A DNA stretch of 64,000 nucleotides from positions 1 to 64,000 of the forward strand of contig JAFQTF010000032.1 of the NCBI GenBank assembly GCA_017409205.1, written 5' to 3'. Position 1 is the stretch's first letter. The number at the start of each line of letters is the position of its first letter. The DNA is from Oscillospiraceae bacterium. GTDB taxonomy: Bacteria > Bacillota > Clostridia > Oscillospirales > Oscillospiraceae. This document shows positions 41,905-50,426 of the stretch, piece by piece. Below the pieces are notes generated by a model. The model saw nothing but the letters and a program-made list of their open reading frames with translations. It made no database searches and was not told where the DNA came from. The position numbers and the translations under genes were made by a program.

Positions 41905-42327
41905 TTAATAGCTGTTGACATTTGCTTTACTAAGACCCGCAATTGCGTCGAAATCCAGCGCGCCGCAAAGCAGGGTATAGTCAATTAACTGGAAGTCCTT
42001 GATGTGGTAATCGGAGTACACAACACCCAAAGGCTTGAACTTATCACAGGTAATAAGTGCATTCATCATCAGGTTGCAGTGCTCGAGATTGGTGCCGATC
42101 AGATCGGTGCCGACCACAATGGACTTATACATGGTTTCGTTGGGCTTGACGCTGCCTGCCATGGGGTGAGTCATCAGCTCATAGCCGTTGTAAACCATAT
42201 CTCTGACCATCACCAGAATATCCCGGTAGCTGGCATCTTCATGGAATTCCACTTTATACCAGTCACTCAGAACAGTATTGACCAGAGGATTGTTGGTGAT
42301 GATCCGGATTCTGTGGGGTAATTTCAT
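41905..42327 (-). CDS. grdX: GrdX family protein
   Basis: A 140-aa cytoplasmic protein starting MKLPHRIRIITNNPLV. GrdX-type proteins are commonly the first gene of glycine reductase operons; their function is not established. It is directly downstream of the glycine riboswitch and its terminator. GGAGGACAAGCA lies before the ATG at 42327. Confidence 0.88.
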   Translation of the reverse strand: MKLPHRIRIITNNPLVNTVLSDWYKVEFHEDASYRDILVMVRDMVYNGYELMTHPMAGSVKPNETMYKSIVVGTDLIGTNLEHCNLMMNALITCDKFKPLGVVYSDYHIKDFQLIDYTLLCGALDFDAIAGLSKANVNSY

Positions 42328-42347
42328 TGCTTGTCCTCCCGGTACCC

Positions 42348-42408
42348 GGAGTAAAATAAAAACAGGGTCACGACACTATGAACCGATTTTCATATTGCCT
42401 TGCCCTGT
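42348..42408 (-). terminator. Riboswitch expression platform (conditional terminator)
   Basis: On the minus strand AACAGGG (42402-42408) pairs with CCCTGTT (42361-42367) around an inner ATGAA/TTCAT hairpin, followed by TTTTATTTT. The first strand is part of the 3' end of the second glycine aptamer. Glycine binding can therefore prevent termination. Confidence 0.6.
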
Positions 42409-42580
42409 TATCTAACCTGAGAGATTCCTCCCGCCGGGAGTTGCTCCTTCGGTGCTTTTCGCTTTCCAGAGTTGTGTCAAGTCACAGTCCATTTGCCTGA
42501 AATCTTCGTTCTGCGGCGGCAAGCTGCAGCACTTATTCCTTCGGCTCTGACAATTCAGATCTCCTGTGTCCGTCATCCAC
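42398..42580 (-). promoter_or_regulatory. Tandem glycine riboswitch
   Basis: Two glycine aptamers in series on the minus strand. The upstream one contains AGGAGAT, GAGCCGAAGGAATAAG and ATGGACTG; the downstream one contains AACTCTGGAAAG, AGCACCGAAGGAGCAAC and AATCTCTCAGG. The CCGAAGG and CTCTCAGG blocks are hallmarks of the class. They are joined by a short linker, as in cooperative tandem glycine switches. The switch controls the whole grd operon, so glycine turns on its own degradation. Confidence 0.93.
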
Positions 42581-42623
42581 TTTTTATGCAGTTGAAGGGT
42601 AGGGCTTCGGAACCCTTGTCAAT

Positions 42624-42652
42624 ATTAAACTTCATTTCCCCTGAAAAATCAA
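42624..42652 (-). promoter_or_regulatory. Promoter of the grd operon
   Basis: On the minus strand TTGATT (42647-42652), 17 bases, TTTAAT (42624-42629), about 40 bases before the first aptamer. Confidence 0.55.
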
Positions 42653-42659
42653 GCCCAAA

Positions 42660-42691
42660 CATTTTTCAATCGTTTTCGTAAATGAAAAATG
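42660..42691. promoter_or_regulatory. Inverted repeat upstream of the grd promoter
   Basis: CATTTTTCA and TGAAAAATG, a perfect 9-bp inverted repeat with a 14-base centre, just upstream of the -35 box. It is a candidate regulator site. The remaining sequence to 42887 is very AT-rich and holds no gene that I can see. Confidence 0.4.
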
Positions 42692-42887
42692 TTTTTATTT
42701 TTCGGCGTTTTTTCGAAACATTTCACCGTGGTTTATCCTTTTTTTTATCGATACTCCTATATTTTTTGATACTTTTCGTTTCAATTTTACCCCAACTTCC
42801 ACTATTTATGCAAAATATTAATAAGTAAATTTCTACATTTTATACAAATGATTTCTGCACACGTGGAGCGCAAACTGATACAAAACA

Positions 42888-42922
42888 AAAATATCCCCCG
42901 GAAAATTGCTTTTCCGGGGGAT
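42888..42922 (-). terminator. Terminator of tRNA-Sec
   Basis: On the minus strand ATCCCCCGGAAAA / TTTTCCGGGGGAT with loop GCAA, followed by ATTTTTGTTTTG. Confidence 0.88.
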
Positions 42923-42926
42923 TATT

Positions 42927-43023
42927 TGGCGGGAATATGTGGGAATCGAACCCACCCGGGAGGTTCCTAGCCCCCCTCACCGGTTTTGAAGACCGGGGGG
43001 CACACCAGCACCCAGCTACTCCC
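42927..43023 (-). tRNA. selC: Selenocysteine tRNA (UCA)
   Basis: A 97-nt tRNA with anticodon TCA (42987-42989) in the loop CTTCAAA on stem CCGGT/ACCGG. It has a long variable arm (GAGG...CCTC), T arm GTGGG/CCCAC with TTCGATT, acceptor GGGAGTA/TATTCCC and an encoded CCA. The size and variable arm are those of tRNA-Sec, and selB and selA lie next to it. Confidence 0.94.
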
Positions 43024-43093
43024 ATGGGCCATCATTGTATCATGAGACTTTACAAAAAGCAAGCCTCTTTTTACAATTTATTGAAAAAATCGA

Positions 43094-45007
43094 TCATTCC
43101 CGGAAGCCCACCAGACGCCGCAGATCTCCGTCCTTTTTGGTGATACGGTTTTTGTCATAGTATTCCAGAACCGCCAGGGTATACTTGCGGGAGGAATTCA
43201 GCAGATCGCGCAGTTCTCCCAAAGTGATCGTCTCATGCTCGGCAAAATGAGCCTTCACCACTTCGCAGACCCGGTTGTAGGTATCCCTGTACCAGCAGAT
43301 CTGAGGCGTCAGCATCACCAGCTCGCCGCCGGTGACCAGAGATTCCAGCACCTGCTTGGCATCGATCTTTTCATTCTGGGGGAAGGATGCCATCACATCA
43401 TCGGTGGCAGGGCTCTCCAGATCAGCCTTTTTATAGGTCTGCAGCAGTTTCTGCTTGATATTGTTCTGGCGCTTGGTAAATTTGATCTCAAAATCACCGA
43501 GGGCATAGCGCTCAGAGACCCGGCGCAGCTTTCCTTCCTGCCGAAGGGCATTCAGAAGAGCATCGGCTGTGGTCTGATCCATTGCCTTAAAGCACTTCTG
43601 GCGGACCTCCGCCTCCTTCATGCCGGCGTGGAGAGGATTCTGCTTGTGATAGCCCGCCAGAATCTCCCGGCAGGTATCCCAGGTTTTATCCATGACTGCA
43701 GCAGATGCAAAGCGTCCCGGCAGGGGCTCCACTGCCCTGCCCCGGGCACAAAGCTCCCGGATGGCATCCGCAGTTTCTCCCTCTTCCATCCGCAGCTTGG
43801 CTGCCAGCTTAGCCACATCCGGCAGTTCCGTGCCGAACTCTGTCAGCACCTGGATCACCCGATCGCCGCCGGAGCCGCTTTCCTTGATCTTCAGGGCATC
43901 CAGCACCGGCTTCTGGAACCGCTTGTGGCGTGCGGGGGAATCATCCAGAATCACACCACCGCCAATGGTCTCCAGCGGAGAATAGAACCGGATAACAAAT
44001 CTGTCGCCGGACTTGGTGGAGATGGGATCAGACATGCGCATCTGGGCATAGCAGCTTTCGCCGGGATTCAGTGCATCCCGGTCCAGCAGCACCACCTTGG
44101 CAAGCTGCACCTGGGAAGTATGGTACAGATGCACCTGGCTGTCATTCTGGATCACACGGCCGGAGCTTTTCAGATTCTGCAGCCGCACATCCAGCATCCG
44201 GGAGGTACGAACAGAACCGGGCTTTGCCACAGCATCGCCGCGCTTGATATCGGTCTTTTTCAGATTTGCCAGATTTACGGCCACACGCTGACCGGCATAG
44301 GCAGTATCTACATCCTTGCCATGGACCTGCAGGTTCCGGATCCGGGTCTCCGCGCCGCCGGGCACCAGTTCTGCCAGCTCACCTTCACGCATGGAGCCTT
44401 CAATCAGGGTACCGGTGACAACAGTGCCGAAACCATCCACGCTGAACACACGGTCAACAGGCAGGCGGAAGGGCACGCGCATATTCTTGATGGCTGCCCG
44501 CTGCACCATGCCATGGAGTTCTTCCCGCAGTTCGGGAATACCCTGGCCGGTATAGGCAGACACGCAGTGGACAGGCTTTCCTTCCAGGAAGGTACCTTCC
44601 ACACGGCCCACGATCTCTTCCTGCATCATTTCCAGCCATTCCGGATCCACCACATCGCTCTTGGTGATGACTACGCAGCCGTCCTTGATGCCCAGAAGAG
44701 TCAGGATATCCAGATGCTCCAGGGTCTGGGGCATGAAGCCGTCGTCTGCCGCCACGATCAGCATAGCCAGATCGATGCCGCCGGCACCTGCCAGCATATT
44801 CTTGATGAATTTTTCATGGCCGGGCACATCAACGATACCCGCCTGGGTACCGTCAGCCCAGTCCAGATGCGCGAAGCCCAGTTCAATGGTGATGCCGCGC
44901 TTTTTTTCTTCCTGCAGGCGGTCGGTATCGATACCTGTCAGGGCCTTAATCAGCAGGGTCTTGCCGTGGTCAACGTGACCCGCCGTGCCGATAATCACAT
45001 GATTCAT
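43094..45007 (-). CDS. selB: Selenocysteine-specific translation factor SelB
   Basis: A 637-aa EF-Tu-like GTPase: G1 [14 protein letters not shown]3 [10 protein letters not shown]4 TKSD, then translation-factor beta barrels and a C-terminal part (about 400-637) of winged helices that bind SECIS RNA. It delivers Sec-tRNA to UGA codons followed by a SECIS, here those in grdA and grdB. The start overlaps the selA stop by four bases (ATGA). Confidence 0.97.
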   Translation of the reverse strand: MNHVIIGTAGHVDHGKTLLIKALTGIDTDRLQEEKKRGITIELGFAHLDWADGTQAGIVDVPGHEKFIKNMLAGAGGIDLAMLIVAADDGFMPQTLEHLDILTLLGIKDGCVVITKSDVVDPEWLEMMQEEIVGRVEGTFLEGKPVHCVSAYTGQGIPELREELHGMVQRAAIKNMRVPFRLPVDRVFSVDGFGTVVTGTLIEGSMREGELAELVPGGAETRIRNLQVHGKDVDTAYAGQRVAVNLANLKKTDIKRGDAVAKPGSVRTSRMLDVRLQNLKSSGRVIQNDSQVHLYHTSQVQLAKVVLLDRDALNPGESCYAQMRMSDPISTKSGDRFVIRFYSPLETIGGGVILDDSPARHKRFQKPVLDALKIKESGSGGDRVIQVLTEFGTELPDVAKLAAKLRMEEGETADAIRELCARGRAVEPLPGRFASAAVMDKTWDTCREILAGYHKQNPLHAGMKEAEVRQKCFKAMDQTTADALLNALRQEGKLRRVSERYALGDFEIKFTKRQNNIKQKLLQTYKKADLESPATDDVMASFPQNEKIDAKQVLESLVTGGELVMLTPQICWYRDTYNRVCEVVKAHFAEHETITLGELRDLLNSSRKYTLAVLEYYDKNRITKKDGDLRRLVGFRE

Positions 45008-46380
45008 TTCTCTGCCTCCGCTACTGCCTTCACAACGGCGTCATAGTCGTTTTCCTGCAGGGTACGCACATCCAGCAGGAACCGGTCATGGTTAATGCGG
45101 CCAATGACAGCAGGACTGCCCAGCCGCAGATTGGTCTCCAGCTGATCCAGATTCACACCGGCAGGCTGTACCGCCACAGCGAAGGAGGGCAGCATCTGGG
45201 TGGGAACACTGCCGCCGCCCACCTGACCTTCTGTGGACACCACTTCTGCAGCGATACCGGCTCCGGTCATCAGACCGCACAGAATGTCTGCCTTGGCCCG
45301 CAGCTTTGCAGGGGTTGCAGAAAGCATGGCGATGGTAGGGATCTCATCTGTGAGACCTGCATCATAGCTGCGCAGGGTAGCTTCCAGCGCTGCCAGAGTC
45401 ATCTTGTCAACACGCATGGCGCGGGTCAGAGGGTGCTTCTTCAGTTTGTCCACAATGGCTTTTCTGCCCACAATGATGCCGGCCTGGGGGCCGCCCAGCA
45501 GTTTGTCACCGGAGAAGCTGACCACATCCACTCCCGCCCGGATGGAATCCTGGACAGTGGGCTCACCGTGAATGCCGAACTGCTGCAGATCCACCAGGCA
45601 GCCACTGCCCAGATCCTCAATGACCGGCAGTCCCCGGCTGTGTCCCAGTTCCACCAGTTCCGGCAGAGAGGGTGTCTCGGAGAAGCCCACGATCCGGTAG
45701 TTGCTGGTATGGACTTTCATCAGCGCCCGGGTCTTTTCGGTAATGGCCCGGTCATAGTCCCACAGATGGGTCTTGTTGGTGGTACCCACTTCCTTCAGTT
45801 CTGCGCCGCAGGCCTCCATGATGTCCGGCACCCGGAAGGAACCGCCGATCTCCACCAGTTCACCCCGGGAGGTGATGACCTGGCCGCCCTGAGCCATATC
45901 AGACAGGATCAGCAGCACCGCAGCTGCATTGTTGTTCACTACCAGTGCACTTTCCGCGCCAGTGAGCTTGCAGAGCAGTTCCTCCACATGGCTGTAGCGG
46001 GTACCCCGGCGTCCTGCCTGCAGATTGTATTCCAGAGTCGAATAGGACTGGGCCACTTCACAGGCAGCGTCGGCAGCCCGCCGTGAAATGCAGGCTCTGC
46101 CCAGATTGGTATGCAGAATGATACCGGTGGCATTGATCACCTTCCGCAGAGAATACTCTGCTTTTTTATTGGCCGCGCCAGCCACCATTGCACACAAGGT
46201 GTCCACGGCAGGCAGTTCCTCAACACTGCCGGCAAGGATGCCGCCGCGCAGATCATCCAGGATCTGCCGCACAGCCTCCGTCACCTTCTGGGCCGGTACA
46301 GCCTCACACAGCTGCTGCAGCACAGGCTGCTTCATCAATTCATCCACCTTGGGGATCTGACGCAAAAGCTTCTGATTCAT
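45004..46380 (-). CDS. selA: L-seryl-tRNA(Sec) selenium transferase SelA
   Basis: A 458-aa PLP enzyme. The PLP lysine is in SFSGDKLLGGPQAGI, and the N-terminal tRNA-binding domain is about residues 1-70. It converts seryl-tRNA(Sec) to selenocysteinyl-tRNA(Sec) using selenophosphate. The selenophosphate synthetase gene selD is not in this window. GGAGGACTTGG precedes the ATG. It is the first gene of selA-selB. Confidence 0.97.
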   Translation of the reverse strand: MNQKLLRQIPKVDELMKQPVLQQLCEAVPAQKVTEAVRQILDDLRGGILAGSVEELPAVDTLCAMVAGAANKKAEYSLRKVINATGIILHTNLGRACISRRAADAACEVAQSYSTLEYNLQAGRRGTRYSHVEELLCKLTGAESALVVNNNAAAVLLILSDMAQGGQVITSRGELVEIGGSFRVPDIMEACGAELKEVGTTNKTHLWDYDRAITEKTRALMKVHTSNYRIVGFSETPSLPELVELGHSRGLPVIEDLGSGCLVDLQQFGIHGEPTVQDSIRAGVDVVSFSGDKLLGGPQAGIIVGRKAIVDKLKKHPLTRAMRVDKMTLAALEATLRSYDAGLTDEIPTIAMLSATPAKLRAKADILCGLMTGAGIAAEVVSTEGQVGGGSVPTQMLPSFAVAVQPAGVNLDQLETNLRLGSPAVIGRINHDRFLLDVRTLQENDYDAVVKAVAEAEK

Positions 46381-46423
46381 GGATCCAAGTCCTCCTGTTT
46401 TCTTTCCATTGCCTTACTCGTGT

Positions 46424-46452
46424 ATCATAATCTATTTTTTCCGACTTGTAAA
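46424..46452 (-). promoter_or_regulatory. Promoter of selA-selB
   Basis: On the minus strand TTTACA (46447-46452), 17 bases, TATGAT (46424-46429). Confidence 0.6.
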
Positions 46453-46462
46453 CCGATTTTCC

Positions 46463-46500
46463 AAAAAAAGCTGCCCGGAAGTGTGTATCTTCCGGGCAGA
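46463..46500 (-). terminator. Terminator of the selenium supply operon
   Basis: On the minus strand CTGCCCGGAAG / CTTCCGGGCAG followed by CTTTTTTT. Confidence 0.9.
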
Positions 46501-46505
46501 CAGTA

Positions 46506-46748
46506 TTATTGATTTTCCATCAGCCGGGTATATTCCTCTTTGCCGATGACTTCGTATACACCTTCTACATCCGCATCCATTGCTTCAAGCAGAGGTCCGT
46601 CTGCCTGATAACGAACGCAGGTGCCGCAGGAAGAGCTGAGTTTCCTGGGAACAGGCATCATGCCAGCCTTTGCCCCCCTGCCGTTTAAGTTACGGCAGGT
46701 CATCAGCGCTGCAAGATGGGTATGGAATGTAGCGATGTATTCTTTCAT
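46506..46748 (-). CDS. DUF3343 protein, putative Se/S carrier
   Basis: An 80-aa protein, MKEYIATFHTHLAALMTCRN, with the family's Cys pair in SSSCGTCVRY. DUF3343 proteins occur with YedE, YedF and selenium-metabolism genes and are proposed to handle selenium or sulfur. The start overlaps the upstream TusA-like gene by four bases. Confidence 0.85.
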   Translation of the reverse strand: MKEYIATFHTHLAALMTCRNLNGRGAKAGMMPVPRKLSSSCGTCVRYQADGPLLEAMDADVEGVYEVIGKEEYTRLMENQ

Positions 46749-46948
46749 TTGGTCAGCACCAACTTGAAGTCGGAGCCTTCCTTGACAACCGCAGTCTTGT
46801 AGCCCAGGCCGGTCACAAACCGGGTGACATTGTCCAGGGCGCCCTTGTCGTCAAACAGAACTTCCAGTGTGGCAGGATTATTCTTTTCGATTTCCTTGCG
46901 GACCGTGACCAGGGGCATGGGGCAAAGCAGACCTCTTACGTCAACCAT
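46745..46948 (-). CDS. TusA/YedF-like sulfur (selenium) carrier protein
   Basis: A 67-aa TusA-fold protein with the conserved motif RGLLCPMPLV, whose Cys carries persulfide or perselenide. Free-standing YedF-like proteins with YedE and DUF3343 are associated with selenium use. TAAGGAGG precedes the ATG. It has overlapping coupling with the DUF3343 gene. Confidence 0.92.
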   Translation of the reverse strand: MVDVRGLLCPMPLVTVRKEIEKNNPATLEVLFDDKGALDNVTRFVTGLGYKTAVVKEGSDFKLVLTK

Positions 46949-46960
46949 TTTAAAACCTCC

Positions 46961-48034
46961 TTAGTCTTCCTTCTTGGGCAGATTCATCATGCTGATCACA
47001 GCAAAGACGATGAAACCAATGATGATGGCGATACGGCCCTTGGTGCCTACGCCGCCGGCAGCGTCAGCGCTGGCAGCAGCACCGGCCAGACCAAAGTTGT
47101 GGGAGAAAGCAGCGCCCACGATCATACCCAGAACAGCAACAGCGGAGTCACCGTTGCCGGAACCGGCCAGGATCAGCTGACGCAGAGGGCAGCCGCCCAG
47201 CAGTACGGAGCCCCAGCCAACCAGAGCCATGCCCAGGAAGCTCCAGACATGGTCGGAGTGCGCAACAGGCTGACCGGCAAAGCCCAGCTTGAAGCTGCCC
47301 ATGACGATATTGCCGATCAGAGCAATAACGAAGACAGCAACGAAGCCATAGAGCAGGCGGAAATCCTTGAACATAATACCGTCCCGGATGCCGCCGGCCA
47401 TGCACAGACGGGTCTTATAAGCAGCAGCGCCGACAACAGCAGCAATCAACAGAGCAACCAGAGCGGGAGCCGTCATGGAGCCGGGGCCTTTCTCGGAGAA
47501 TGCGAACAGAGAAGGAACTGCCAGAGACAGGATGAACAGGCCAGTCAGAACCACCAGCAGGATGGAGCCTTCAGCCTTGCCTACGTCATAAGCGCGCTTC
47601 AGGGAGAAGCCCTTGTTCAGGCAGACAACGCCAATGCCGATACCGGCAGCAAAGCCGAACAGAGCAATCAGAGCATTCAGGTCACCACCGGCCAGACGCA
47701 GCATCATACGCAGGGGGCAGCCCAGGAATGCCAGAGCGCCGATCATCACGAAAGCGCCCAGAACGAAACGGGTAGCGGGAGAAGAACCGGCCTTTGCACG
47801 GTACTCCTTGGAAGCAACGGACATGATAAATGCGCCCAGAACCAGACCCACGATTTCGGGACGGAAGTACTGAACGACAGCGGCGCTGTGCATCTTGGTA
47901 GCACCGGCGATATCACGCAGGAAGCAGGCGATGCAGAAGCCCATGTTTGCGGGGTTACCCAGAGCAGTCAGAACGACAGCAGCCAGGCCAACCAGACCGC
48001 CGGCCAGAACCACAGGCCAATTGATCTTCTTCAT
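46961..48034 (-). CDS. yedE: YedE-type putative selenium transporter
   Basis: A 357-aa membrane protein with about nine hydrophobic helices of the YeeE/YedE (sulf-T) family. Conserved cysteine motifs CIACFLRDIAG, GCPLRMMLRLAGGD, RLCMAGGIRD and GGCPLRQLILAG are visible. In thiosulfate importers of this family such Cys residues relay the substrate. The neighbours indicate selenium uptake here. It is the first gene of the yedE-tusA-DUF3343 operon. Confidence 0.9.
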   Translation of the reverse strand: MKKINWPVVLAGGLVGLAAVVLTALGNPANMGFCIACFLRDIAGATKMHSAAVVQYFRPEIVGLVLGAFIMSVASKEYRAKAGSSPATRFVLGAFVMIGALAFLGCPLRMMLRLAGGDLNALIALFGFAAGIGIGVVCLNKGFSLKRAYDVGKAEGSILLVVLTGLFILSLAVPSLFAFSEKGPGSMTAPALVALLIAAVVGAAAYKTRLCMAGGIRDGIMFKDFRLLYGFVAVFVIALIGNIVMGSFKLGFAGQPVAHSDHVWSFLGMALVGWGSVLLGGCPLRQLILAGSGNGDSAVAVLGMIVGAAFSHNFGLAGAAASADAAGGVGTKGRIAIIIGFIVFAVISMMNLPKKED

Positions 48035-48086
48035 AAAAAACCCTCATTTCTTTCTACTGTAATTGCTTACAAGTGAAGCTGCATTT

Positions 48087-48116
48087 ATTATAGAGGGTTT
48101 TTACAGAAAACACCAA
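48087..48116 (-). promoter_or_regulatory. Promoter of the yedE operon
   Basis: On the minus strand TTGGTG (48111-48116), 18 bases, TATAAT (48087-48092). Confidence 0.5.
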
Positions 48117-48160
48117 TTCTTGTTTTCTATAGCAGTTTCCGTTATTATCGGCAAAAGCGA

Positions 48161-49069
48161 TTACACCTTATCGCTTTGGGACTGTACATACTCCACAAAT
48201 TTCTTTTCTGCACCGGTCAGGGTGATATCCTTGCGCCAGGTCAGATAAATATTGCGGTATACGCCACCGGAGTCCAGGTCGAAGGACAGCAGTTTTCCCG
48301 ACTCCAGTTCCTCCCGCACCGTCAGCTCGGACACCACGGAAACGCCGATGCCCCGACTGACACTGGACTTGATGGCTTCGGTATTGTCGATCTGGGCCAC
48401 CAGGTTCAGTGACCGCACCGGAACACCCAGCCGGTTCAGATACGCCTCCATGGCTTTGCGTGTACCGGAACTGACTTCCCGGAGAATCATGGGCTCCTTC
48501 AGCAGCAGCCGGCCGCTGGTGCCGCTGCTCTTCAGCTTCCGGTAATGCTCTGTATTGGGTGTGATCAGCACCAGGCGATCATCCGAAATCACATGATAGT
48601 TATAATTCTCCCGGTCATTGGCGGAACCAACAAATCCGAGCCGGGCATCTCCCTGCTTCAGCAGCTGGTGGATCCGGTCAGAGTCTCCCCGCTGCAGCAC
48701 ATAGCGGCTGTCGGGATTTTCTGTCAGAAAGCCGGACATCAGTTCCGGTACCAGATACTGGGACGGCACAGAGGAGGCGCCCACCACCAGCTGGCACTGC
48801 TCCAGGGTAGTGCCCAGATTCTGCAGGCTCTGGCAATGGTTCAGGATCTCCTTAGCCATGTCATAGGCCTGCTTGCCTTCTGCAGTCAGCTGCACCCGTC
48901 TGCGGGAGCCGCGCTGGATCAGCCGCACCCCCAGCACCTCTTCCAGTGCACTGATATGGGCACTGACAGTGGACTGGGTCAGATACAGTGCCTCCGCCGC
49001 TTTTGTAAAACTGGAATACTCTGCCGTGGTGACAAAGGCCTCCAGCTGCTTCAGATTGATCTCCAACAT
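48161..49069 (-). CDS. LysR family regulator of the selenium locus
   Basis: A 302-aa LysR protein with HTH LKQLEAFVTTAEYSSFTKAAE, STVSAHISALEEVLGVRL, and a C-terminal effector domain of the CysB/CysL-like sulfur type in general layout (VVGASSVPSQYLVPEL). AAAGGAG lies eleven bases before the ATG at 49069. Placed between yedE and the divergent class V aminotransferase gene, it may respond to a selenium or sulfur metabolite. This is inference from position. Confidence 0.88.
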   Translation of the reverse strand: MLEINLKQLEAFVTTAEYSSFTKAAEALYLTQSTVSAHISALEEVLGVRLIQRGSRRRVQLTAEGKQAYDMAKEILNHCQSLQNLGTTLEQCQLVVGASSVPSQYLVPELMSGFLTENPDSRYVLQRGDSDRIHQLLKQGDARLGFVGSANDRENYNYHVISDDRLVLITPNTEHYRKLKSSGTSGRLLLKEPMILREVSSGTRKAMEAYLNRLGVPVRSLNLVAQIDNTEAIKSSVSRGIGVSVVSELTVREELESGKLLSFDLDSGGVYRNIYLTWRKDITLTGAEKKFVEYVQSQSDKV

Positions 49070-49091
49070 TCTATTTATTACTCCTTTTTCC

Positions 49092-49120
49092 GTGACAAAA
49101 CGGGTTCTCTGTGGTATACT
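49092..49120 (+). promoter_or_regulatory. Promoter of the class V aminotransferase gene
   Basis: GTGACA (49092-49097), 17 bases, TATACT (49115-49120), in the divergent gap with the LysR gene. Confidence 0.6.
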
Positions 49121-49142
49121 CCCATGTAAGGAGGGATTCAAC

Positions 49143-50291
49143 ATGCGTACGATTTATCTGGACAACGCCGCCACGTCCTATCCCAAGCCGGAAGGCGTCA
49201 GCAACCGTATGAAAGACTATATGGACCATATCGGAGCCACCATCAACCGCAGTGTCTATGGTGCTGCTCAGGATGCGGGTCTGACCACTCTGCTGCTGCG
49301 GGAAAGCATTGCCCGGTTTTTTCATTTTCCGGAAGCTCCCACCCACGTGATCCTGACCCCCGGCGCCACAGCCGGACTGAACATGGTCATCAAGGGACTT
49401 CTGAAACCAGGTGACCACTGCATTGTCAGCTCCATGGAGCACAACGCCGTCATGCGGCCCCTGCTGCAGCTGCCCGGCGTGGAATTCGACCGGATCCCCG
49501 GAAACCGGGAAGGTCTCATTGATCCCAGGGATGTAAAAGCATTGATCCGTCCCAATACGAAGCTTCTCGTTATGGCCCACGGCAGCAATGTCTGCGGCGC
49601 CGTTCAGGATGCAGAGGCTGTGGGCAGGATCTGCACAGAAAACGGCATACCCTTTGTACTGGATGCCGCCCAGACAGCAGGCCATATCGACATTGATTTT
49701 GAAAACTGGGGCTTGTCCGCCCTGGTGGCTCCCGGTCACAAGGGTCTGCTGGGTCCCTCCGGCATCGGCGTTCTGTTGCTGAAGGACAGCTTCGCGAAGC
49801 TTCTGGATCCCCTCATCGCCGGCGGCACCGGCAGTGCATCGGATTCTGAATATCTGCCCCATTATCTTCCCGACCGGTTTGAATCCGGAACGCCCAACCT
49901 TCCCGGTATTTACGGTCTGGCTGCTTCCATGGAATTCCTTCTGCAAGAGGGCACGGAAAAACTCCACAGCCACGAGATGGCTCTGTGCCGCCGGTTCCTG
50001 GACGGTCTGAAGAACATCCCCGGTGTCGCCGTCTGCGGTCCCCGGGGACTTGAAAACCGGGTTGGCGTCATCTCACTGGACTTCATCGGTCAGGACAATG
50101 CGGAGGTTGCTTACCAGCTGGAAACCCAGTTCGGTATTCTCACCCGCTGTGGTCTGCACTGCGCCCCCTCTGCCCACAAAACCCTGGGCACCTTCCCCCG
50201 GGGAACCGTCCGGTTCTCTCTGGGTTTTGCATCCACCGAAGCAGATGTAGATGACGCGCTGGAAGCCATCCGGCAGGTCTGTGCCGGATAA
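49143..50291 (+). CDS. Class V aminotransferase, cysteine desulfurase/selenocysteine lyase-like
   Basis: A 382-aa PLP enzyme of the NifS/CsdA fold: IYLDNAATSYPKP at the start, PLP lysine in APGHKGLLGPSGIG, and the nucleophilic Cys in RCGLHCAPSAHKTLG. This subtype is regularly found with YedF, DUF3343 and YedE. It may release Se or S from (seleno)cysteine for selenophosphate synthesis. AAGGAGGG precedes the ATG at 49143; the frame stays open upstream through the LysR gene but has no site there. Confidence 0.9.
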   Translation: MRTIYLDNAATSYPKPEGVSNRMKDYMDHIGATINRSVYGAAQDAGLTTLLLRESIARFFHFPEAPTHVILTPGATAGLNMVIKGLLKPGDHCIVSSMEHNAVMRPLLQLPGVEFDRIPGNREGLIDPRDVKALIRPNTKLLVMAHGSNVCGAVQDAEAVGRICTENGIPFVLDAAQTAGHIDIDFENWGLSALVAPGHKGLLGPSGIGVLLLKDSFAKLLDPLIAGGTGSASDSEYLPHYLPDRFESGTPNLPGIYGLAASMEFLLQEGTEKLHSHEMALCRRFLDGLKNIPGVAVCGPRGLENRVGVISLDFIGQDNAEVAYQLETQFGILTRCGLHCAPSAHKTLGTFPRGTVRFSLGFASTEADVDDALEAIRQVCAG

Positions 50292-50379
50292 TACAATCGT
50301 TTTAAACGATAGCACACCGTTTTCCTCCTGTCAAGGCACAGATCCATGGTTTTTTACATGGTTTATTCCAAAACATAAT

Positions 50380-50426
50380 AAAAAACCGGCTTCATTCCTT
50401 CAAATGAAGCCGGTTTCTGTTTTTTA
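50380..50426. terminator. Bidirectional terminator
   Basis: AAACCGGCTTCATT / AATGAAGCCGGTTT between convergent genes, with T or A tracts on both sides. Confidence 0.9.

Noticed and set aside
42840..43025. Small open frame on the minus strand across the tRNA-Sec gene
   Set aside because: It lies on the tRNA and its terminator and has no ribosome site or recognisable motif.
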